From NCBI RefSeq assembly GCF_033807575.1, contig NC_084705.1, positions 14,316,019 to 14,380,018 on the forward strand: a DNA stretch of 64,000 nt, given 5' to 3'. This stretch comes from Cydia pomonella (taxonomy: Eukaryota > Arthropoda > Insecta > Lepidoptera > Tortricidae). The translations under genes and the position numbers were made by a program. Every line of letters begins with the position of its first letter. The stretch's first letter is position 1. Shown in pieces: positions 1-10,155 of this stretch. The notes under the pieces are model-generated. The model made no database searches and was not told the origin of the DNA. It was given only the letters and a program-made list of their open reading frames with translations.

Positions 1-150
1 ACTCCGAGCGAAAGAGTGTTTTCGGTTGCTGGATTGCTTTTAACAGCCAAAAGCTCCCGGCTGAGTCCATTTAGGGTGAACAAAATGATTTCTGTGCACA
101 ACAACTATAAAAGTAGCAAACAAAATATTTCTGTCAAGAAAAGTAAATGA
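1..150 (+). pseudogene. hAT-family transposase, C-terminal end (partial)
   Basis: Frame 1 is open from the window edge to TGA at 148-150, 49 codons. The peptide reads SERVFSVAGLLLTAKSSRLSP followed by VNKMISVHNN. This matches the dimerisation block that ends hAT transposases, where SERVFS, a glycine and R-LSP before a hydrophobic helix are typical. In the family this part holds the transposase oligomer together for cut-and-paste transposition. An AATAAA at 171-176 could be its poly(A) signal. The catalytic core lies outside the window, so it is unknown whether the gene is intact. hAT identity is fairly sure; subfamily is not. Confidence 0.75.
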
Positions 151-235
151 GTCATCTTTTCAGTTCACTTAATAAAGTTCTTTCGTTTAAGCGTGGTTTT
201 TCATTATACATCTTAATATGCAAAGTTGAAAAATC

Positions 236-320
236 CCACGCCGCCGGCGTTACGCCGCCGCCGTGGATTTTTTCGTGGCGCGCCGCCGCCCGATTTTTTT
301 CGACCGGCGCGCACGTCTAT
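236..320. other. GC-rich tract behind the hAT ORF
   Basis: A short, strongly GC-rich stretch (CGCCGCCGGCG and GGCGCGCCGCCGCC) stands in very AT-rich surroundings, just after the hAT stop codon and poly(A) signal. It may be the subterminal region of that hAT element. No terminal inverted repeat could be matched because the other end is off the window. Confidence 0.4.
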
Positions 321-350
321 TTGCATCGACATGGCATTGACTTTTGTTTA

Positions 351-466
351 GGCCTTCATCATCATCATCTCAGCCATAAGACGTCCACTGCTGAACATAG
401 GCCTCCCTTGGACCTCCACATGTACCGGTTGGAAGCGACCCACATCCAGCGTCTTCCGGCGACCTT
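351..466 (+). repeat. Dispersed repeat fragment beginning with (ATC)n
   Basis: A run of ATC triplets is followed by CAGCCATAAGACGTCCACTG and then by a segment on the pattern of CCGGTTGGAAGCG and CAGCGTCTTCCGGCG. I recognise this wording from many lepidopteran sequences as a dispersed retroelement-like repeat, but cannot name its family. It appears once here. Confidence 0.45.
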
Positions 467-2186
467 AATAATAAGTTTAGGCCTTAATTATAATTAATGT
501 GATTGATGTATTATAGCACGAATTCCATAACCTACAAATACGTCCTTATTAAGGCCTGATTTAGTCCTAAACATTAAACACCGAAACTTCTGGGCGCGTG
601 TGATGTGGCATCCATTAATTGCGGTCACCAAATGCATTACCCCAGCGTACTGCACCAAGCGCAGCTGCTCTGAATTCAATATCGACCCAAAACTGGACAG
701 TTTAGGAGTAACCTTAGGAATGTCACTTTAGAGTTAGGTGCAGGGTAAAGAGTATTTATTAGAAGAACTTATAATATTTTTAACATTATTTATAAGTTCA
801 TTTATACACACTTATTCATTTACTGTACTCTATATTATTTATTTAATGCTATTTTTTTTCTATCTTATGTAGGAAATGTCTTTGGTCTTAAGAGTTGCTA
901 GCATATTTTCAGTAGGTGCCTATTCAGCTGTCTGAAAAATCTTTACAAAAGTTAAATGCTAAGATTACCTTGATAATTATATGACACGCGAAAGCAAAAA
1001 CCCGCTGAACATAAATATAAATAATGCTTATGAACGAATCTTTTCAATTTGCATTATCGAGCAAGCGATAAACACAACAATAGCCTTTAGGTACCTATAA
1101 ATAAATTGAGTTATTGCTAAAAAGAGCTATGAAAGGGGCAAACATAACGTTTTCTTGACAGTTATTGCTCGTTTCACCATTTTTACCATTTTCACACGTA
1201 GACTCTGAAGATTTCATTAAATGGCAACATTTTTGTGACAGCCGCATAAAAGTACGAAAATAAAAGTGTCACTGACTACAATAGCGCCTCTGTTGAGCTT
1301 GAGGCGCCTGGCTTTATGAAATTAATTGGCGTGGCGAAAGGGTGACTGTTATTGTTAAATTTTTTGCGCCGCTTGAAAACAATCAAGCTTAAAGCTTTAG
1401 TATGCCCTTTTTTCAAATAAATATTTTTATTTTAATTGTCTGATACTTGAATGTTCATATATAGGTATGCTAACTTTTAGAATTTTGAGCATTGGTCCTT
1501 ACACCTTCGATAGGGAAATTTGCAGACCACTTCAGGTGCTTTCAGGGATTACCGGTCAAGAACCACTGACTTAGTATATTTATAAGTATAGGTAGTATGT
1601 GTGTTTTTACCATGAGTGGATTTAGAAAAAAATATTCTTAAAAAAATAATATACGTACGATTATAACAAGCTGTAGGTTATTTTTAAAGTCTGACTCAAG
1701 TTTAAACACTTAGTCTTTAATTACTAATTAATAATAAACGGGCTTTAAAAAAAAAAACAATAATAGCGCTTTCTCTGGCACTGCTATAGTAGGTACTTAC
1801 CTATTTTTCAAACAGGCTGGGTACGGATCACCGTAGAAGTCCTGTACCTGAGAGCCAGAGTGACCCAAGTCCAACATACTTACATATTCTAGAAACAAAG
1901 CAATAAAGAAATTTTGCTAACATATTCAGATTTTTAAATATGAATGTAGTTTTTAAATAATTCATTTCTCTTGCTTAAAATATTGTAAAATAAGAGCTTT
2001 CAGATGCAATGTGTGCTATTTAATTTAATACAAAGGATCATTAAATAAAGGACCCATCACTATGGCTCTAAGGTGTTTTGATAAAAAGTATGAAGAAAAC
2101 TGAAAACCAGACTATAACAAGTCCACAATAAAATTAAATATTACGGTTAGAAATAAAATAAAACTAGTTTATATTTAAACGAAAGT
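467..2186. other. Intergenic, no gene seen
   Basis: AT-rich DNA with no ORF that resembles a protein. 1180-1400 stands out: it is non-repetitive, less AT-rich, and contains TTTATG, TTAATTGGCG and GGCGCC blocks that look like transcription-factor sites. See the finding on possible regulatory islands. Confidence 0.5.
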
Positions 2187-2225
2187 TTATTCTGGGTAGT
2201 CCTCAACATTTTCTGCATGAGGCAG

Positions 2226-2474
2226 TGTATAAAACTCCTAAGTAGATATGTTTACTCAATTTCCAGGTAGATGTCACTATTACGTCTATCAAAAATCCTA
2301 CATCACGCGAACGGTAGGTCATCGTAGTATACATAAGATATAAAACTTATTTTTGTATTTTGAGATGATTTGTGTGGAGTTTAAGTACAGCCAAATAAAC
2401 AAACTACTGTTTATAATTAAACGAGTTGTTTAATTTTGAGCTTTCCCTTTCGAGACCAGAGTACCGAATATACA
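2226..2474 (+). repeat. 5' LTR of the BEL/Pao element
   Basis: 249 bp, TGTATA...TATACA, matched base for base by eye with 4814-5062. It should hold the element's promoter and transcript start. The TATAAAAC next to its left end and the ATAAGATATAAAAC around 2330-2345 are TATA-like, but I cannot place the start site. Confidence 0.92.
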
Positions 2475-2492
2475 TGGTCCCTCGAATCGGAT
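2475..2492 (+). promoter_or_regulatory. Putative primer-binding site
   Basis: TGGTCCCTCGAATCGGAT begins directly after the 5' LTR. A leading TGG, complementary to a tRNA CCA end, and the TCGAAT that resembles a T-arm complement fit a tRNA primer site. The tRNA species was not identified. Confidence 0.6.
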
Positions 2493-2556
2493 AAGTCCGT
2501 GGCTTTTTGCAAGTTCAGTGCACTTCGTCCCGTGCTTAGCAGAGGTTCGCTTCTGA

Positions 2557-3822
2557 AAAGGCGGGGTAGAGTTCCAGCTAGTTGGGATTACTAGCGCTGC
2601 TTACGAGAAACATTCAAGTAGTACTTCCAGCAAACAAAATGTATTTCATGTTGCTAGCGCATTCGTTATAGCATGTGAATTTTGTAGAGAGCCTCACAAA
2701 CTGTGTTTTTGCAAGAAGTTTGCAAACCAAGACTTTATTAATAAACATGAATTTGTAACAAAAAATAGAATGTGTTACAATTGTTTAGGAAGTAATCACA
2801 CTGTTAGATTTTGCCAAAAAACCACTAGCTGTCGAATTTGTCACAGAAAGCACCATTCCTTGCTTCATTCAAGGAAGGTCCCAACTTCAGCTGTCAATTT
2901 AGAGAACGTAGATCAGGTAGCTGAAGGTGTTTCGGAGGAAGCCACACACGTCACTCCAGAGAAAAACCAAACAAAAACCACGCCGATTGTCAACTGCCTT
3001 GCGACAGAGATTGCTAAAGAAGAAACTTTATTACCCACAGCCCTTGTAAAGGCTGAGTCGCAGACAGGTGATTATCATATGATACGCGCGTTGATAGATC
3101 AATGCTCACAGGCTTCGTTTGTCACTGAAGCTGTTGTGAAGGCATTAGGGATAAAGAAAATTCCCATAGAGAGTTCACTCACAGGATTAGGTGGCGAACA
3201 GATCTCTGAGGTCCCTAAATATGCAGTTGAGCTGAAAGTCCAATCGCTCACCTATCCAACCTTCAAGATTTTAGTGAAGGCGTATGTCTTAAAGAAAATC
3301 ACTACTTATCTTCCTAGTGAGAAAGTAGTAATTCCAGAGTGGGCGGCGTTAAAGCAGATCAAGTTAGCTGACCCAACGTATAGTTCACCGAATCAAATAG
3401 ATGTACTGTTGGGAGGTGAGATTTATTGTAATATACTTATGGATGGACTGCTGAAAGGTCCAAATGGTTTTCCATTAGCTCAGCTCACCACTTTCGGATG
3501 GATTTTGTCTGGCCTACTAGGTTCGGCGAATACAACTGAAAATATAGCCGTTTTACATACTCGGGTACGTACAAACAAGAAGCGTTTTTCTAACATAAGG
3601 TCAAAACCTTCAGTTCACTCCAAACCGCTGACTGCAGAAATAAAAGAGTACAATGATCGTCATGTATCTAAGTCGATGACAAGCATGGCGAACAGGACCA
3701 TGGTGATGTTGCCTTTCCTTGACAGTCACACTTGCAAGAATCCAAAGTCTCAACTTCCTTACAGCGCAGTTGTCGGAAACGAGAAGGTCCTGAAAAAGAA
3801 GTCAAGGTTCACAAATTATTGA
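2557..3822 (+). CDS. BEL/Pao Gag zinc knuckles plus aspartic protease
   Basis: The frame is open from just after a TGA at 2554 to the stop at 3820-3822. No in-frame ATG precedes the zinc-knuckle region, and the first ATG is at 2770, so the Gag N-terminus appears lost. The sequence has a cysteine/histidine block ACEFCREPHKLCFC at about 2671, a CX2CX4HX4C knuckle CYNCLGSNHTVRFC at 2773, and CRICHRKHH after it. The retropepsin-like domain starts with RALIDQCSQASFV at about 3088; BEL proteases normally have DQG or DSG there, so the active-site glycine reads as cysteine. LLGGEIYCNILMDG and LAQLTTFGWILSG follow, as is usual in this family. The protein would package RNA and process Gag-Pol. The Gly-to-Cys change and missing N-terminus suggest it is not functional on its own. 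Confidence 0.82.
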   Translation, partial: KGGVEFQLVGITSAAYEKHSSSTSSKQNVFHVASAFVIACEFCREPHKLCFCKKFANQDFINKHEFVTKNRMCYNCLGSNHTVRFCQKTTSCRICHRKHHSLLHSRKVPTSAVNLENVDQVAEGVSEEATHVTPEKNQTKTTPIVNCLATEIAKEETLLPTALVKAESQTGDYHMIRALIDQCSQASFVTEAVVKALGIKKIPIESSLTGLGGEQISEVPKYAVELKVQSLTYPTFKILVKAYVLKKITTYLPSEKVVIPEWAALKQIKLADPTYSSPNQIDVLLGGEIYCNILMDGLLKGPNGFPLAQLTTFGWILSGLLGSANTTENIAVLHTRVRTNKKRFSNIRSKPSVHSKPLTAEIKEYNDRHVSKSMTSMANRTMVMLPFLDSHTCKNPKSQLPYSAVVGNEKVLKKKSRFTNY

Positions 3823-4012
3823 CGACGCTATGGCCTCGAAGCTGTATTTGTACTTACCAGAAAAAGCGCTGAATCAGGTTACTTGTGTGACAGAGTACAC
3901 GTTGTCGGTAGTTTAGTGTGAGAACCTGTCAAATAAATAAAAGAAGTACAACCTGTAAAAAATAGTTTATATAGTAAATAATTTATAATGAGAATCAGAA
4001 ACTAATACTTAC

Positions 4013-4250
4013 CTGGAATTTATAAATAGAGAAATTTCAGCAACCGATGAAACTGCTGTTGATATCGGTACCTGCAATAAAAGAAAATTTAGTATCTAAT
4101 ATATATACCACATGCTATAATAGCAACGATATGTTTTATAAAAGCGAAGTAAAATCATTTTAGTGTATCTGGAGCATGATTATATTTAGAAATATCTTAC
4201 TTACCGTGATTGATTGTCTTCTCTAGTAGAATCGTGAATTCCAAATGATA
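4013..4250 (-). other. Antisense exon-like pair inside the LTR element
   Basis: Read on the minus strand, 4071-4013 (59 nt) is bounded by a pyrimidine-rich acceptor ending TTTATTGCAG and the donor GTAAGTAT. 4250-4205 (46 nt) is bounded by CTACTACCAG and GTAAGTAAG. Both donors fit the metazoan consensus very well. Neither joined frame is convincingly coding, so these may be untranslated exons or chance. If real, they would be a piece of a host gene captured in antisense, where its introns would survive the element's own RNA stage. Confidence 0.35.
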
Positions 4251-4795
4251 CTGGTAGTAGGTTTCATATTAAGTTGAATTAAGATCACAACGTAGTTGTC
4301 AAAAATGTACAAATGTAAAGTAAATAAATAGTTCATCAGTTAAATTTGGCAATATTTACCATTTGTAATTCTCATTGGAATACAGTATATTTTTAGAAAA
4401 AACTAAAGTTGAGGATATCTTTTGAAGACAAGGAATATTCTGCCTCTAGCTTTTATTGTCTTTTACGAAAAGTGGTTTCTCGGCAGAATTACTCAACAAC
4501 GCAAATTTTTAGATCTGTGTTTTGCTAAATATTGTTATGAGTTCTTTTAAAGCGTTTACTTACTTTAATTCAAAACTGTCTTAGCAGTTACATGTTTTAA
4601 TGGTTTGAAAGATAACGTAGATTTATACTTTAGTATTGATTCTAAAGAGTTCATGTTATGTTGTGAAGTTAACGAGTTTTATGTTGTGTTTATATGTACG
4701 TTAAATAAAACTGAACCCACCAAATTTGAATTGTATTCAGTTCAATTTTGATTACTTGGTCACTTCATGGTGGGCGGTTATGATGAAGGACATGT

Positions 4796-4813
4796 TGTCC
4801 TTGGTGGGCGGTA
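4796..4813 (+). promoter_or_regulatory. G-rich tract before the 3' LTR
   Basis: GTCCTTGGTGGGCGGTA ends at the base before the 3' LTR. Position and G-richness fit the plus-strand primer tract of LTR elements. A near copy, GGTGGGCGGTTA, lies some 40 bp upstream. Confidence 0.55.
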
Positions 4814-5062
4814 TGTATAAAACTCCTAAGTAGATATGTTTACTCAATTTCCAGGTAGATGTCACTATTACGTCTATCAAAAATCCTACATCACGCGAAC
4901 GGTAGGTCATCGTAGTATACATAAGATATAAAACTTATTTTTGTATTTTGAGATGATTTGTGTGGAGTTTAAGTACAGCCAAATAAACAAACTACTGTTT
5001 ATAATTAAACGAGTTGTTTAATTTTGAGCTTTCCCTTTCGAGACCAGAGTACCGAATATACA
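4814..5062 (+). repeat. 3' LTR of the BEL/Pao element
   Basis: The 249-bp partner of 2226-2474, same ends, no difference seen by eye. It is followed at once by the GGCAG target duplication. Confidence 0.92.
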
Positions 5063-5417
5063 GGCAGAGTTTTGAGAGATTGTCTATATTCTTCTGGGAT
5101 TCATTGCAACGTAGTCATCAAATCTTTATATATATTTTGCTTTTAATATTGTTTTTTTTTAGTTCTGTGATGAGAGGTAAGGTTTCAGGCATGCTTTCCG
5201 GATGTCTTAGGTTTCTGTTGATATCATAGTCTTTAAATTCATTCTGCTCAAAACTAGTTTTATAAAACATTTTACCAAATTGATTCCTTCGGAATTGTGC
5301 CCACACGATATCTGTTATACGCATTGGGTCCCTGCTTGAGTTTAACTTTCTTTGACTAAATATGGAACCAGTCCCTTCATATAGAGTCTTGAAATTTTTG
5401 ATATCTGCCGTTGCCAT

Positions 5418-6411
5418 TCGCTGAATTACTAAAACTGATGTTCTTGCTTAGTATCTTAATAAAATTGCACCAGTTATTGCGCGTGAATATTTCCATTGTC
5501 GGAAGTAGTTTTTTCATCTTTCAATGACACTATGACAAATATCAACCTCCATGTGTGTGTGAGCTTTTAGATCAGGTTAGTTATCTATTATGTAAAAATA
5601 TGTCATGAAGATCATGGTGTTTTTGTTCTGGCCACTACAATTGTCCGACCAGAATGTAAACGTATCGGTACTAGGTTAATAGGCACGATGCTATTTCGTT
5701 TCCTCCCCGGCCCGCAGTTATTTCATCCCATATCATGCATGAACATACATTATCTTTAGGTTCGAATAATGTGAAATTCAAAGTCCACACTTTCCTTAAA
5801 TAAAAACTAGTACAATTTTTGTTGGTAAAGTACAAGAAAGGGTTGGAAGAAATTTTTGTAAATCCATCATAACAACCCGGTAGGACGGATTAATAGTTGC
5901 CTTTTTTTGTACTCGCTTTTTAAATGTTACCTGTTATTAGCGTCCTTCATATGAAAATAGTAACCATACAAAATAATTTGGCCATTAAAAAGCTTTTGGT
6001 TTTTGGTAAAACAACACAGAAGTAACGAGATACGAATTGTCGCTTGCGTCATGTTATGTCTCGTAATGTTAGCAGTACACTGCTGCTCGGTAAATTTTCA
6101 GGAATTAATAACCGGGTCATAATTAACTGTAACTTAAAAAAACTTAATTCTTGATAATCATGACTACACGGATAAATTTTATAAATGTTTGGTTTGATTC
6201 ATTGCCTGTATTGGATTTACACACTGTATATGTACTTGCGTTTAGATACTGCCTATTCAAAATATCATAATATTGTATTTACTGTATACATAAGTTTAAT
6301 TAACAAAACTAACGATCAAAATGCCTAAAAGACTAGTTTCTTTAAATCCTTGACTTTACATTTTGGTCCAAAGTTGAAGTTTTAGATGTACTTACGTACT
6401 AAAAATAGGAC
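5418..6411. other. Intergenic, no gene seen
   Basis: AT-rich DNA. No protein-like ORF, no clear repeat and no RNA gene recognised. Confidence 0.5.
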
Positions 6412-7253
6412 AATAGTTATTTGTACAACAAGAGAGCAAAGTTTGATATTTCTTCGAGTGCTTGTTTTGAGTCCCGTGCAAGTGAGAGATTCTATAATTT
6501 AGAATCTTGAGCGTAGTAAGGGACTCAAAAGCGCACGAGATGTAAATACCTTTGAACTCGTGTAGTACACAAAAAATTTCACGTCAGTCAGCCATCAAAA
6601 TATACAACCTGAAAAAATGTAATCCAGACGGACGGCTCACTATTTCACTCATGTTTTCTGAAGGTATTCTCTCAATTAACTTTAATTACCGCAATAAAAC
6701 ATCAATTGACAGCTCAATCGACAATTTTTTTTTGTAAAAAAAACTTTGTAAGATACGGTCTGAATTGCGGATACTACTATTTGTCAACTATAGTAGAGAT
6801 CGTTAAAAGTAGTTAAGTAGAATTATTTACTACGTAAGAATTGCTTACATTTGTATAAGTTCATTGTTTTCATTGTATAATAAAATACGGTGTTTTTATT
6901 AAATTTTAAACTTTTATTTCATTCATTAATTATTACGAATGAAGACTCGTAGGGTGTTTTGGAACGATACGGTCTGACTTATTTCGGGGGTCTATTATCA
7001 AACCGTCAATATACCGTTGAATTACGTATGCACTTATTTTTGTCTCTTTCTTTTTGCTAATGACGTGAAAGGGACAAAGACAATAGAATCCAAATATTTC
7101 GAACTTGTATTAGGCCCCGCACGTTGAAATGTCATTCGAATATAAAGGTCACTTGAATGTAATTGCGCAAATTAAATCTCAGTAAGCAAAATGCGATTTT
7201 GCTCACTGTTTTTAAGCAGCAAATTACCCTTGTTCGAGCTGCTGACGTGAAAA
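6412..7253. repeat. Dispersed repeat A, copy 1
   Basis: Runs in parallel with 55905-56802 over its whole length, from AATAGTTATTTGTACAACAA to AGCTGCTGACGTGAAAAA. This includes the distinctive TTGAGTCCCGTGCAAG, AAGGGACTCAAAAGCGCACG and TAGGCCCCGCACGTTGAAAT. Copy 2 carries an extra block of about 45 bp near 56190-56240. No coding capacity and no good terminal inverted repeats were found. Family unknown; the wording is familiar from moths. Confidence 0.8.
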
Positions 7254-8229
7254 ATCATTCTCCTTTTTGTACAACAAAACGCAACAGTCTTTTTCAATCT
7301 GTCAAAAATATGCCAGCAACGTCAACCTTAAATAAACAAATAAACCTTATGTCGGTGACAAATACAAATGGTCAGTTATCAATCTGTTCAATCTTCTTAG
7401 AAATTACAAGGAACTACGAACAAGATCAAAATATAACTTTTTAATGTATAATTAACAATACGATTTCAGTTTCATTTTAATGTTATAGGTATTTCGTCTA
7501 TTTTCTTTTGTACAGCCGCAATAATTTTACAGAATATTAAGGGCTTTTATTTGTTTATAAAGGTTTTTTTGACAAGTTTTAGTATTTATCGCAGGATTTC
7601 TCAACATTCACGTTATATGTATTTAGTGATTCTGTTTTCACCTTAACAATCTAGAAATACAACCGATTTGTCTCATATATATTACATGTCCCACCGGCAA
7701 TCGTATAACAAAATCGACGATCTCCTTTGCAGGAAGCATGCACATGTGGGAGGCTTCGGGCCTTAGGCCCTTAGGCTCTACGCTTAGCACGGCCCGGCCT
7801 TCCGCCTTCGCAAAAGCTATCCACAGCACGTTTCACGTAAAAGGTAAACCATTGCGGCTGTGTCCCTGAAACAGCATAAACGCGTTTTTATTCGTAAGTC
7901 CGACTCACGCTTGACTGTAAATTTCTAATAGGTTTTCCTGTCATCTATAGGCAAAACACTATTTTGTGTCTTTTTTTCAAAATTATAAATCGAATCTAGT
8001 TTCAGAGATAAAAGGAATCGTCATTTTTTGGTTATTTTCTATAACATGTAAACTATTTAAGTATTTTAAAATTATAAAATAATATATATTTGAGATTCTC
8101 ACAATGAGCTCTTTCATTTGATATGTAACACGATACAGTTTTCAAAATTTTATTTTTTAATATTCTCATTTACCCTTCAAAAGTACCCTTATATGTAAAA
8201 TTAATTTGTTTACGTCACATGTCTTTGTG
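7254..8229. other. Intergenic with a GC-rich patch at 7730-7820
   Basis: Mostly AT-rich. The patch GGAGGCTTCGGGCCTTAGGC to CCGGCCTTCCGCCTTCGC is GC-rich and contains GGGCCTTAGGCCC, a near palindrome. A minus-strand ORF across it (7638-7829) resembles nothing I know. It may be an old retroelement scrap. Confidence 0.4.
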
Positions 8230-8385
8230 TCACAGACTTGCATATGAGTACCAAATTACAGCTTAATTGGTCTAGTAGTTTTGGAGCAAACAGGCTGTTA
8301 TAGACGGACGGAAAGACAGACGCACGAGTGATCCTATAAGGGTTCCGTTATTTCCTTTTTGTGTACGGAACCCTAAAAAGTGTCA
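8230..8385 (+). repeat. Dispersed repeat C fragment (GGTTCCGT...ACGGAACCC)
   Basis: ACGGACGGAAAGACAGACG, then GTGATCCTATAAGGGTTCCG, then GTACGGAACCCTAAAAA is the reverse complement of the block at 32177-32270. A related tail is at 40310-40373. It is a common lepidopteran dispersed repeat. The GGTTCCGT / ACGGAACC pair forms an inverted repeat. Confidence 0.75.
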
Positions 8386-10155
8386 AAATAAAGATAGATA
8401 ACGTTACGTGACATTGGAGTGATGATAAACTATACTACTATTCCACCCTTGAGATGTACTTAGTTATATATCGTAGTCAAAAGTCAACCGATGTCAATCT
8501 AATGGCACAACGATAACAAATAGGGTAAATTAACAGGCTCGAGTGTGAGCTCCGCGTGTTTACCCGGGCTCGAGGCATTAGCCCGACTCACCGAAAGTAC
8601 CCTTCTCATGGTGTCAATTGAGTTCACTACCTACTGTCAGATCCGTTGCAAATTATTTACGGATAAGTTACCAGTAAAGTGAAGATTTCACGACGACATA
8701 ATAATACGTAAGTATGACCAAAATAGATCAAAAGTTAAAACTGATATTTATGTGACCCAATACCATCCAATAATAAGTGCTTAGCTTTGCTTATTATATA
8801 ATAGGTTTACTGTTTAATTGAGGCGGTTGGTAAGTTATTAAAGTCGGCTATGGCTGCGTGAAGCTTGTTTAGTACCTATAGCTTGCAAAATGTGTTATTT
8901 AAATTAGTTTTAGTCCCAAAACTTAGCTACCAAAAATCATTCAACCAACTGAGATAAGTGTTAAACCTACAGGATCTCCTCTAGCTTTGATACACAAAGT
9001 TTTGCTAAAACTATCTACAATAGATATACCGCAGTAAAAAATGACTACATATTTTTGGGCCATCTTGTATAGTTCCGAGGAGGCTTAATCAAAATATTAT
9101 TATTAATAGTCAAGCTACCCCATTTCCAATAAAATGGTGAATCATATTTAAACTAAAAAACCTTTGTTTATTATTGGACTTGGCCAATGAAGTAACAGAC
9201 TGAGACTGGCTATTATAGTAAATATGTGTGTATATGTAAAGATGTTGGCTATTATAGTTTAATATAAATTCTTGACGTAGTCGCCAATTGAAATTAGATT
9301 ACGACATGCAAATTGTATATAATTATGCCAGTCGCGCGTGCATATTGCTCCTATCTTGTCCGTACACAGGTATTGGCGCGAGCGAGACGAACGGGCGACT
9401 GACATCTTTAAGATATAATTTTGATGTCACAATGAAAGTTTGAATTAGCCCAGTAGTTAATATTATCAGATTCGTAATGAATCATAATAAATTTATACGA
9501 TAAGTACAAACAAGGCAGCACAGTTTGGATTTAGAATATGGAGACGGACTTAAACTAGGCTATATTTGTTATAAGATTTGCTCAGCAAACGAATTCATTA
9601 ATTATAATTTATATATGTAATATATTCTTATTTCTCACGCTCTGAAAGTGGGTTATTGTGGGTTGTGGTCTATGAAGTGGTTGAAAGTGATTCGTTTCGG
9701 CCCTAGAGTGTTTCAATCGCGTACCTTGTAATGAACTCACTCAATCAGTCATATAAATAATCCTGATCTCGATCAGCCTCGACTGTAATACTCGTAAGTA
9801 TTCAAATTATCTGGATTAGCGATAGCCAACGATTTCCGCTGACTGTTCCTCAGTTTCCGGCGGAAATGACGGGACGTGCTAGGTGATAACGAACCCGTCA
9901 TTTGGATTGTTGTCCCTGAAGGTTAAATTTACACTGTAACTGCATTAACGTTTTATCTAATGCCAGGAACACGGCAGGCTAAAATAGGCAACTTTTTCTT
10001 GAATAATGGTGTTGAATCTCTCTTACTAATACTGACAAATATAAGCGACGCAGTTATATGTCTGCGTAATAGCGAAATAATAAATCACTTAGTGAATTTA
10101 CCGACCAAAAATGTAAAAGAAACGAATGTCATCATAAAAGACTTGATATTCAAGT
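8386..10155. other. Intergenic, possible regulatory islands
   Basis: No gene seen. 9335-9412 has a weak inverted repeat (CCAGTCGCGCGTGC against GGGCGACTGAC), probably a MITE scrap. 9640-9940 is non-repetitive and has GTTGTGGTCTA, TGTGGGTTGTGG, ATTAGCG and CCGGCGGAAATGACGGG. It looks like unique, possibly constrained DNA. Confidence 0.45.

Larger units (their letters stand above)
2226..5062 (+). mobile_element. BEL/Pao LTR retrotransposon, internally deleted
   Basis: Two 249-bp direct repeats begin TGTATA and end TATACA, and the pair is flanked by GGCAG at 2221-2225 and 5063-5067, a 5-bp target-site duplication. By eye the LTRs are identical, so the insertion is young. Inside are a primer-binding-like TGG right after the 5' LTR, a Gag/protease ORF, about 900 bp of unrelated AT-rich DNA, and a G-rich tract before the 3' LTR. 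Reverse transcriptase, RNase H and integrase, which an autonomous BEL element needs, are absent. It must have been mobilised by enzymes from a complete relative. Length is 2.84 kb; I would expect complete relatives to be roughly twice that. Confidence 0.9.
2187..5417 (-). pseudogene. Minus-strand ORF of unknown function, split by the LTR element
   Basis: The minus strand is open from ATG at 5417 to 5118 (99 aa; QFGKMFYKTSF and RHPESMPETLPL are the most distinctive words). After a frameshift near 5135 it can be followed through a TGA near 5105 to the insertion point at 5063. It resumes at 2225 left of the LTR element and ends with ENVEDYPE and a stop at 2187-2189. The LTR element therefore sits about 11 codons before the end of this older ORF. 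I recall similar sequences, ending in an acidic tail, in lepidopteran repeat-associated proteins but cannot name the family. With a frameshift, a nonsense codon and an insertion it must be dead. I infer a transposon-borne ORF, not a host gene. Confidence 0.5.
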
